DNA of 64,000 nt from CAG-791 sp963655255. GTDB lineage: Bacteria > Bacillota > Clostridia > Lachnospirales > Lachnospiraceae. Position numbers and translations under genes: made by a program. Positions 49,051-56,122 of this stretch are shown piece after piece (the stretch's first letter is position 1; every line of letters starts with the position of its first letter). The DNA is taken from the NCBI GenBank assembly GCA_963655255.1, contig CAVKEB010000010.1, forward strand, positions 1 to 64,000, in the 5' to 3' direction. The notes beneath the pieces were generated by a model that was not told the origin of the DNA, ran no database searches, and saw only the letters and a list, made by a program, of their open reading frames with translations.

Positions 49051-50142
49051 ATGAACAAAAACGAAATTACGCCAATTAATAATGACTTCCTGGAAAGTGT
49101 TTCCAAAGTGTTGGCACAGGCAAAAAAGAATGCGAAAACAGCAGTTAATCTCGCAATGGTCTATGCTTATTTCGAAATTGGCAGAATGATCGTTGAAGAA
49201 GAACAACGCGGGAAAAAGCGGGCAGCATATGGTACACAACTTCTAAAAGGATTATCCGCTTACTTGACTAAGGAATATGGAAAAGGTTTTTCAGTCGGAA
49301 ACCTGAAAAATATTCGGCAGTTTTACAAGGTTTATGCCACTGATCAGATTGGCGAAACAGTGTTTAGCCAATCTGAGAATCTTCCGGTGGTCAGTACTGG
49401 CAGAAAGTTTTATCTTAGTTGGTCACATTATCTCAAGCTTATGCGGATCGAGAATGTGGATGAACGCCATTTTTATGAAATTGAATGCGTAAAAAATGAT
49501 TGGAGCCTTAGCGAACTGAAACGACAATATAACAGTTCATTATATGAGCGTCTTGCTCTTAGTACAGATAAGGACACTGTTTACCGGCTGGCATTGGAAG
49601 GGCAGAAGGTTGAAACTGCAAAAGATGCGGTTAAAGATCCATATATTCTGGAATTTCTTGGTTTGAAAGAATTGCCAGAGTACTCCGAGAGTGAGTTGGA
49701 GAGCCGTATCATCGACAATTTGCAGCAGTTTTTATTGGAACTCGGAAAAGGTTTTGCATTTGTCGGAAGACAGGTACGATTCACTTTTGACGAAGAACAT
49801 TTTATAGTGGATCTGGTTTTCTATAACCGTTTACTGCGCTGTTTTGTGTTGTTTGATTTGAAAATCGGTGAGTTGAAGCATCAGGACATTGGTCAGATGC
49901 AGATGTATGTTCATTACTATGATCGGAAAGTCAAGCTGCCAGATGAAAATCCTACAATAGGCATTGTGTTATGCAGAGATAAAAACAATGCTGTTGTGAA
50001 AATGACGCTTCCGGAGGACAACACACAGATTTTTGCAAGTAAATACGAGACGGTTCTCCCGAGTAAAGAGGCCTTACAACGGTTGTTGGAAGAACAACTG
50101 TCAGAGGAGAACGAAGATGAAGACGACGGGACTGCGATTTAA
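49051..50142 (+). CDS. DUF1016 / YhcG-family PD-(D/E)XK nuclease
   Basis: The 363-residue product has the DUF1016 N-terminal helical region (AVNLAMVYAYFEIGRMIVEE, LSAYLTKEYGKGFSVGNLKN, SWSHYLKLMRI) and the C-terminal nuclease domain with FVGRQVRFTFDEEHFIVDLV and RCFVLFDLKIGELKHQDIGQ, in which D...D-x-K is the catalytic set (about 253-270). I prefer the ATG at 49051 (GGGGGAA before it, family-like start); an ATG at 48952 with AGGAGAG would add 33 residues not typical of the family. It lies 143 bp after the DUF262 gene in the same AT-rich segment and ends 111 bp before an inverted repeat. The exact role of YhcG proteins is not settled. Confidence 0.88.
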   Translation: MNKNEITPINNDFLESVSKVLAQAKKNAKTAVNLAMVYAYFEIGRMIVEEEQRGKKRAAYGTQLLKGLSAYLTKEYGKGFSVGNLKNIRQFYKVYATDQIGETVFSQSENLPVVSTGRKFYLSWSHYLKLMRIENVDERHFYEIECVKNDWSLSELKRQYNSSLYERLALSTDKDTVYRLALEGQKVETAKDAVKDPYILEFLGLKELPEYSESELESRIIDNLQQFLLELGKGFAFVGRQVRFTFDEEHFIVDLVFYNRLLRCFVLFDLKIGELKHQDIGQMQMYVHYYDRKVKLPDENPTIGIVLCRDKNNAVVKMTLPEDNTQIFASKYETVLPSKEALQRLLEEQLSEENEDEDDGTAI

Positions 50143-50252
50143 GCATCTGTGGTTTCAGATGGATGTGCTGCAAAAACATTGTTGATGTATTTGCAAGGAG
50201 ACACGATCTAACCCGTTTTAGTCTCATCATCTGATAGAGAAGGGGGATCCTG

Positions 50253-50295
50253 TGTCAGGTTTTCGGCTATATATAATCTGTCCGAAAACCTGACA
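50253..50295. repeat. 14-bp perfect inverted repeat downstream of the nuclease pair
   Basis: TGTCAGGTTTTCGG (50253-50266) and CCGAAAACCTGACA (50282-50295) flank 15 nt; the match continues outward as CCT...AGG with one mismatch. No T-run follows. It could be a bidirectional terminator between convergent genes or the fused ends of a lost insertion element that brought in the island. Confidence 0.75.
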
Positions 50296-50365
50296 TAGGA
50301 CTATGTTAGACCAAGCAAAAAATAAGGCAGCGGACGGCGACGTCATGAATCTGTCTTCCCGATGC

Positions 50366-51775
50366 TCATGCCCTTAGTTTCTTCAGATCCTCGAAGAAGC
50401 TGGGATAGCTGATATCAACGCAGCCGGCATCGTCCAGCACAGTGTCGCCTTCGGCGATGAGAGAGGCAACGGCGAAGGACATGGCGATCCGGTGGTCCCG
50501 GAAGGTGCGGATGTGTGCGCCGCGGAGAGGGGCACCGCCCTCAATGATCATGCCGTCCTCCGTCGGTGTGATGCGGCAGCCCATGGCAGAGAGCCCCTCG
50601 GTCATGGCGGCGATCCGGTCGGATTCCTTGACTTTGAGCTCGGCGGCGTCGCGGATGACCGTCGTCCCTTCTGCTGCCGCGGCCATAATGGCGATGACCG
50701 GAATTTCATCAATCAGGGTGGGGATCAGGCTCCCCTCCACGACGGTGCCGTGAAGAGAAGAGGTCCGTACCAGAAGATCCGCCGCAGGTTCGGCGGCGTT
50801 GCTCTCATTCAGAACCGTGATGTCTGCGCCCATGGCCTGGGCAACCCGGAGGATTCCGTCTCTGGTTTCGTTCATGCCGACGTTCCGGATCAGAACCTCG
50901 GAGTTCGGGACAAGGCACGCGGCCGCGATGAAGTAGGCGGCGGAGGAGATGTCTCCCGGAACAACGATTTCTCCTGGGGAATACAGCTCGTCGGCAGGAG
51001 AGACGCGGACGCTGTGTCCGGCAAAATGACCGGCCTCATCGGTCCGATCTGTGACAGACGGGGCATGGCCGAAGGCAGTCAGCATCTTCTCCGTGTGGTC
51101 ACGGGAAACGGCGGGCTCGATGACGGTTGTGTCGCCCTCCGCAGAAAGTCCGGCGCAGAGAATGGCGGATTTTACCTGCGCGGAGGCCACCTTCGTCCGG
51201 AAGGTGATGCCGTGCAGAGGAGCCCCGGTGATTTTGAGAGGAGCGCAGCCGTCATCGTTCATGCTGACAATGTCAGCGCCCATCTCGCGGAGAGGCTCCA
51301 TGACGCGTTTCATGGGACGCCGGTTGACGGAATCGTCGCCGGTGATGTAGCTGGTAAAATGCTGCGGAGCCAGAATTCCGCTCATGATGCGCGTCGTGGT
51401 TCCGCTGTTCTGCGAGTAGAGGGCGACGGGGGAGTGGGACGGGTACAGGCCGTGCAGACCGGTTCCGTGTACGGTGAGCTTTCCGGGCTCCGAGAAATCC
51501 CGCTCAATGAAAATGCCGAGCCGCGAGAAGCAGTCCATGGTCGCGAGGCAGTCGGCGCTCTCCAGAAAGTGAGTGATGTGCGTGTCGCCTTTTGCAAGGG
51601 ACCCGAACATGATCGCACGGTGTGAGATGGACTTGTCGCCGGGAATGGTCAGCTCGCCCTTTAAGGAGCGGGCGGGCGAGAGCGTCAGCGATTTTGCAGG
51701 AGAAGCCTCCTTCCCGGCGGAAGCGGACGCGGCATCTGCGGGAAATGCATCCTTGATCAGAATCTGTCGGTGCAT
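50366..51775 (-). CDS. aroA: 3-phosphoshikimate 1-carboxyvinyltransferase (EPSP synthase)
   Basis: AroA joins shikimate 3-phosphate and phosphoenolpyruvate in the chorismate pathway. The 469-residue product has a 35-residue Ala/Ser-rich lead, then ELTIPGDKSISHRAIMFGSL, LYSQNSGTTTRIMSGILAPQ, SVNRRPMKRVMEPLREMGAD, RTKVASAQVKSAILCAGL and RTFRDHRIAMSFAVASL. The NSGTTTR form and RPMKRVMEPL are those of the class II (Bacillus/Agrobacterium-like) group. The start is the ATG with first base 51775, AAAGGA 8 nt before. It begins 20 bp after tyrA on the same strand, so the two form an aromatic amino acid operon. Confidence 0.96.
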   Translation of the reverse strand: MHRQILIKDAFPADAASASAGKEASPAKSLTLSPARSLKGELTIPGDKSISHRAIMFGSLAKGDTHITHFLESADCLATMDCFSRLGIFIERDFSEPGKLTVHGTGLHGLYPSHSPVALYSQNSGTTTRIMSGILAPQHFTSYITGDDSVNRRPMKRVMEPLREMGADIVSMNDDGCAPLKITGAPLHGITFRTKVASAQVKSAILCAGLSAEGDTTVIEPAVSRDHTEKMLTAFGHAPSVTDRTDEAGHFAGHSVRVSPADELYSPGEIVVPGDISSAAYFIAAACLVPNSEVLIRNVGMNETRDGILRVAQAMGADITVLNESNAAEPAADLLVRTSSLHGTVVEGSLIPTLIDEIPVIAIMAAAAEGTTVIRDAAELKVKESDRIAAMTEGLSAMGCRITPTEDGMIIEGGAPLRGAHIRTFRDHRIAMSFAVASLIAEGDTVLDDAGCVDISYPSFFEDLKKLRA

Positions 51776-51795
51776 AAAAACAATCCTTTCCTTAA

Positions 51796-52920
51796 CTAGT
51801 GAATGGTGTAGTTCCTCGTCGTGAGAATTTCCTTTGCCTCATTCAGATCCGGCTCGGAGTAGAATTCCACGCGGAGCGTGCCTTCCTGATACTCGCGGTT
51901 GTGCGTGATGCCGATGTTCTTGATGCTGATGGCATTGACGGCAAGGAGCGTCACGACCTCGGCCAGCATGCCGGGATGATCCTCAATGTCCACGAACAGG
52001 AGATGGAGCAGGTTGTGGGCTCCGCTGGAGGTGGCGTCGAAGCTGTCACGGTAGTTTTTGGCGGAGTCAAAAAAGTCATAGACCTTTGTCTTGTTCTTCT
52101 CTGCGATGTCCTCCCGGATCTTTTGCAGTTCTGCAATATAGGAATCCAGAAGCTTTGTGATGTTGTCGCCGTTTGTCATGCAGATCTGCTCCCACATGAC
52201 GGGAGAGGACGAGGAAATGCGGGTGATGTCCTTGAAGCCTCCCGCCGCGATGGCGTGCATGACGGCGTCCTCGGAATCGGAGTGCTTCACGAGATTGACG
52301 AGCCCTGCCGAGACGACATGCGGCAGATGCGAAATACCGGCCACCGCGTAGTCATGGAACGGACAGGAGATCACAAGGGGAATGGACTTGATCTCCTTGA
52401 CGAATTCCTGAAAGCAGGCCGTTTTGTCCGCGGGCGTGTCCTTCGTCGGTGCGACGATGTAGTACGCATTCTCCAGAAGAGAAGCGCGGGAGTTGTGATA
52501 GCGGGTCCTTTCGGAACCGGTCATGGGATGGCCGCCAACGAAGAAGGAAGAAAGTCCCTCCTCCTCCACCTGCTCCTGAATGTCCCGCTTGGTGGAGCCG
52601 ATGTCGGTCAGAATGGCGGAGGGCTTCAGGTGTCCCTTCAAAGCGGCGAGATTCTCCGCGTTCTTCTGCACGGGAGCACAGAGAAATACCACGTCGCAGT
52701 TCTCGAACATGGCGCCGTCCAGGGGGCCGTCCTCACTGCAGGCACCGGAGTTCACGACGCCGTCGCGGATGGCCTCCTCCAGGGTGTCGCGGGAGGGGTT
52801 GTATGCGGTGATTTCGGCCAGAGGCCAGACGCTTCGAATGGCTTTGGCGATGGAACCGCCGATGAGACCGAGCCCCACGAAGCCGAAGCGGAAGGAATTA
52901 AAATCAGATGTTTCAGACAT
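51796..52920 (-). CDS. tyrA: Prephenate dehydrogenase with C-terminal ACT domain
   Basis: TyrA converts prephenate to 4-hydroxyphenylpyruvate for tyrosine. The 374-residue product has the NAD(P) site FGFVGLGLIGGSIAKAIRSV (about 9-28), DIGSTKRDI, GGHPMTGSERTRYHNSRASL and ISHLPHVVSAGLV, and a C-terminal ACT domain (about 300-374) with VDIEDHPGMLAEVVTLLAVN for tyrosine feedback. The ATG at 52918-52920 is chosen; reading from further upstream only translates a family A repeat (ending LPQRGIA before Met). The repeat's GAGG, 7 nt before the ATG, is the ribosome site. Confidence 0.96.
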   Translation of the reverse strand: MSETSDFNSFRFGFVGLGLIGGSIAKAIRSVWPLAEITAYNPSRDTLEEAIRDGVVNSGACSEDGPLDGAMFENCDVVFLCAPVQKNAENLAALKGHLKPSAILTDIGSTKRDIQEQVEEEGLSSFFVGGHPMTGSERTRYHNSRASLLENAYYIVAPTKDTPADKTACFQEFVKEIKSIPLVISCPFHDYAVAGISHLPHVVSAGLVNLVKHSDSEDAVMHAIAAGGFKDITRISSSSPVMWEQICMTNGDNITKLLDSYIAELQKIREDIAEKNKTKVYDFFDSAKNYRDSFDATSSGAHNLLHLLFVDIEDHPGMLAEVVTLLAVNAISIKNIGITHNREYQEGTLRVEFYSEPDLNEAKEILTTRNYTIH

Positions 52921-52923
52921 TGC

Positions 52924-53030
52924 TATACCTCGCTGAGGCAAAATCCGTGAAGACGGTTTTGCCGAATGCGGCAGCCGGTGCGTCAGCACCGATGCTGCAG
53001 TATGAAAGAGACATATCGATGTCTCTTTCA
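52924..53030 (-). repeat. Family A four-hairpin repeat, copy A5 (tyrA leader)
   Basis: All four hairpins are present on the minus strand. H1 is GAAAGAGAC/GTCTCTTTC, a paired change from GAAAGTGAC/GTCACTTTC. H3 is ACCGT-CTTC-ACGG, a paired change from ACCGC-CTTC-GCGG. H4 CCTC-AGC-GAGG then TATA ends 3 nt before the tyrA start codon, exactly as in the rnc leader. Confidence 0.9.
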
Positions 53031-53129
53031 TGCTTGTACCTCGTCGAACGTGATGGATAAGAGCGCCTGCTGCCCGAAGAATCGGAAGGCGCCAGACAGA
53101 ACACAGTGTACCGCATTCGCGGGCATTGG

Positions 53130-53158
53130 TCTATAATTTATTACACCAACGCGTTGAA
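53130..53158 (-). promoter_or_regulatory. Candidate tyrA-aroA promoter (minus strand)
   Basis: On the minus strand TTCAAC (53153-53158), 17 bp, TATAGA (53130-53135). The transcript would carry the A5 repeat in its leader. The match is moderate. Confidence 0.35.
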
Positions 53159-53265
53159 CTACGAAAATTGCCGAGATTTTCGATGTGATATCTTCCTTAT
53201 AATATAGAAAAGAAATGAAGAATCCGGACAAGGGCAGCCAAAGCCGCAGGAAACGACCCCTTTTC

Positions 53266-53374
53266 TTGACACTGATATTTACGGGCGATATGATGAGGAA
53301 CGTATGTAAAAGTGGGAAAAAGAGATTCGCCTTCGCGAAATTCTCTTCGTGGTGCTGCAGGCAGGCTGCAGCAC
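53266..53374 (+). promoter_or_regulatory. leuS promoter and two-hairpin leader
   Basis: TTGACA (53266-53271), 17 bp, TATGAT (53289-53294). In the leader lie AAGAGATTCGC-CTTC-GCGAA-ATTCTCTT (53319-53347), which is the third module of family B, and a perfect 9-bp hairpin GTGCTGCAG-GCAGG-CTGCAGCAC (53352-53374) touching the AGGAGG ribosome site. No T-box is seen. The divergent gap 52921-53386 otherwise holds the A5 repeat. Confidence 0.75.
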
Positions 53375-53386
53375 AGGAGGTAACAG

Positions 53387-55819
53387 ATGAAATATAACTT
53401 CAAGAAAATCGAGCCGAAGTGGCAGGCTGCCTGGGAGCAGGCAGATGCGTTCAAGGCGGTGGATTTTGACAAGAAGCCGAAGTGGTACGGTCTGGTGGAG
53501 TTCCCGTATCCGTCTGGAGCCGGCATGCATGTCGGCCATATCAAGGCATATTCGTCCATCGAGGTTCTGGCGAGAAAGCGCCGCATGCAGGGCTACAACG
53601 TGCTGTTCCCGATCGGCTTTGACTCTTTCGGCCTTCCGGCAGAGAACTACGCAATCAAGACCAACACCCATCCGCATATCATCACGGAGAAGAACATCAA
53701 ACATTTTTCGGAGCAGCTGAAAAAGGTCGGCTTTTCCTTTGACTGGTCCCGTGAATTCGCGACCTCCCGTCCGGATTACTACAAGTGGACCCAGTGGATT
53801 TTCCTGAAGCTGTTCGAGCACGGACTTGTTTTCCGTTCCAAGACGCTCGTCAACTACTGCCCGCACTGCAAGGTGGTTCTTTCCAATGAGGATTCGCAGG
53901 GAGGAAAGTGCGATATCTGCCACAGCGATGTCGTTCAGCTCTCGAAGGACGTCTGGTTCCTTCGCATTACGGAATATGCGGACAAGCTCCTGGACGGTCT
54001 GAAGGATGTGGATTATCCGGAATCCGTCAAGCAGCAGGAGGTTGCCTGGATCGGCAAGTCCGAGGGAACCTTCGTGAACTTCCAGGTATCCGACGGAAAC
54101 GGCAGCGCGATCCCGGACGAGAAGCTGGAAATTTATACCACGCGGTGCGATACGCTGTACGGCGTCACCTTCATGGTGGTTGCTCCGGAGCATCCGATTC
54201 TGGACAAGTACAAGGCGCAGATTTCCAACTGGGATGCTGTTGAGAATTATCGGACTGAATCCGCGAAGAAGACGGAATTCGAGAGAACCCAGCTGGTAAA
54301 AGACAAGACCGGCGTGCAGATCAAGGGCCTTGCGGCAATCAATCCGATTACCGGCAAGGAGATCCCGATTTTCATTTCCGATTATGTCATGATGGGATAC
54401 GGCACCGGCGCGATCATGGCGGTACCGGCGCACGATCAGAGAGACTATGATTTCGCGAAGAAGTTCGGCGTTCCGATCGTTCAGGTCATCAAGGGCGGCG
54501 ACATCGAGAAGGAAGCGTATACCGGCGACGGCGAGATGATCAATTCCGGCTTCCTTGACGGCATGACCAACAAAAAGGATTCCATCGCGAAGATGCGCGA
54601 GTATCTTCTGGAGAAGGGAATCGGCCACAAGGGTGTCCAGTACAAGATGAAGGACTGGGCCTTCAACCGCCAGAGATACTGGGGTGAGCCGATTCCGCTG
54701 ATTCACTGCGAGAAGTGCGGCACGGTCGGCGTGCCGGAGGAAGAGCTTCCTCTGACGCTTCCCGAGGTCGAGAACTTCGAGCCCGGTCAGGACGGCAAGA
54801 GCCCGCTGGCCAGAATTGATTCCTGGGTGAACTGCACCTGCCCGAAGTGCGGCGGTCCTGCCAGGAGAGAGACCGATACCATGCCGCAGTGGGCCGGTTC
54901 CTCCTGGTATTTCCTTCGTTTCTGCGATCCGCACAACGACAAGGCTTTTGCGGGCAGGAAGAAGCTGGAGTACTGGATGCCGGTTGACCACTACAACGGA
55001 GGCATGGAGCACGTCACGAGACACCTTCTGTACTCCCGGTTCTGGCATCACTTCCTCTATGATATCGGAGAGGTGAACACGCCGGAGCCTTACGCAAAGC
55101 GCACCTATCAGGGCATGGTTCTGGGCTCTGACGGCCAGAAGATGTCGAAGTCCAGAGGCAATGTCATTGACCCCGTGGATATCGTGGATGCCTACGGCGC
55201 AGATACGCTCCGCACCTACGTCATGTTCATGGGCGATTACGGCAGCGCGGCTCCGTGGAGCGATGAGTCCTTAAAGGGCTGCAAGCGTTTCCTGGAGAGA
55301 GTGGCAGGATTTACGGAAATGGCAACAGCGGAGAAGGAAGATCCCCAGCTGGAGGCGAAGCTTCACAAGACTATCCGCAAGGTGTCGGACGACATCGACA
55401 ACATGAAGTTCAACACTGCCATTGCGGCTCTCATGGCCCTGACCAATGATTATTACAAGGCGGGATCCGTGACGAAGAACGATGTCATCACCTTCATCAA
55501 GCTTCTCTCGCCGTTTGCTCCGCACCTTACGGAGGAGATGTGGGAGGAGCTCGGCATGAATCCGGACGGCAGAACCTTCTGCACGCTGTCCGCATGGCCG
55601 CAGTACGATGAGGCCAAGACCGTGGACGCCACCATTAAGATGGGCGTACAGGTCAACGGAAAGCTCCGCGGAACCATCGAGATCCCGAAGGATGCCTCCA
55701 AGGAGGCAGCACTGGAGGCGGCGAAGCAGGACGAGAATGTGGCGAAGTACCTCGCGATGGGGAATCTCGTGAAGGAAATCTACGTTCCCGGCAAGATTCT
55801 GAACTTCGTTGTGAAGTGA
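53387..55819 (+). CDS. leuS: Leucyl-tRNA synthetase
   Basis: The 810-residue class I synthetase has FPYPSGAGMHVGHIKAYSSI (HVGH about 48-51), the zinc/knuckle region YCPHCKVVLSNEDSQGGKCD, the editing domain with TTRCDTLYGVTFMVVAPEHP and MAVPAHDQRDYDFA, MKDWAFNRQRYWGEPIPLIH, and GSDGQKMSKSRGNVIDP (KMSKS about 585-589). The C-terminal VQVNGKLRGTIEIPKDAS is complete. Length is normal. AGGAGG lies 7 nt before the ATG, directly after a stable hairpin. A terminator follows. Confidence 0.98.
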   Translation: MKYNFKKIEPKWQAAWEQADAFKAVDFDKKPKWYGLVEFPYPSGAGMHVGHIKAYSSIEVLARKRRMQGYNVLFPIGFDSFGLPAENYAIKTNTHPHIITEKNIKHFSEQLKKVGFSFDWSREFATSRPDYYKWTQWIFLKLFEHGLVFRSKTLVNYCPHCKVVLSNEDSQGGKCDICHSDVVQLSKDVWFLRITEYADKLLDGLKDVDYPESVKQQEVAWIGKSEGTFVNFQVSDGNGSAIPDEKLEIYTTRCDTLYGVTFMVVAPEHPILDKYKAQISNWDAVENYRTESAKKTEFERTQLVKDKTGVQIKGLAAINPITGKEIPIFISDYVMMGYGTGAIMAVPAHDQRDYDFAKKFGVPIVQVIKGGDIEKEAYTGDGEMINSGFLDGMTNKKDSIAKMREYLLEKGIGHKGVQYKMKDWAFNRQRYWGEPIPLIHCEKCGTVGVPEEELPLTLPEVENFEPGQDGKSPLARIDSWVNCTCPKCGGPARRETDTMPQWAGSSWYFLRFCDPHNDKAFAGRKKLEYWMPVDHYNGGMEHVTRHLLYSRFWHHFLYDIGEVNTPEPYAKRTYQGMVLGSDGQKMSKSRGNVIDPVDIVDAYGADTLRTYVMFMGDYGSAAPWSDESLKGCKRFLERVAGFTEMATAEKEDPQLEAKLHKTIRKVSDDIDNMKFNTAIAALMALTNDYYKAGSVTKNDVITFIKLLSPFAPHLTEEMWEELGMNPDGRTFCTLSAWPQYDEAKTVDATIKMGVQVNGKLRGTIEIPKDASKEAALEAAKQDENVAKYLAMGNLVKEIYVPGKILNFVVK

Positions 55820-55845
55820 TACTGGTTTTAACCATTGTGATGCAC

Positions 55846-55897
55846 AGACTGATATGCTGTGGCTGAGTCATGAAAGCCGCTGCGTATCAGTCTTTTT
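55846..55897 (+). terminator. Terminator after leuS
   Basis: AGACTGATA pairs with TATCAGTCT; an inner GGCT/AGCC helix stacks on it; TTTTTTGAT follows. It begins 27 bp after the leuS stop within the 303-bp gap 55820-56122. Confidence 0.85.
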
Positions 55898-56024
55898 TGA
55901 TGTGCCCGGCGGCGCAGGTTTCCGGGAATGCCGGCTCGGCGGTCCGTCTGCATGGCAGGCCGGAACCACGGAAAACGCCGGACTGTCGGATTTGTCTGAA
56001 TTTGTGAAGAATATACAATTAAAC

Positions 56025-56053
56025 TTGTGATAGCTATCCTCATTTGTTAAAAT
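56025..56053 (+). promoter_or_regulatory. Promoter of the EF-G paralogue gene
   Basis: TTGTGA (56025-56030), 17 bp, TAAAAT (56048-56053), in an AT-rich stretch 70 bp before the start codon. Confidence 0.6.
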
Positions 56054-56122
56054 ATACCTTGAGTTTACGGAAATGCGATTTCAATCACCGGAAAACTCAA
56101 TAACATACTGGAGGATTCCTAC

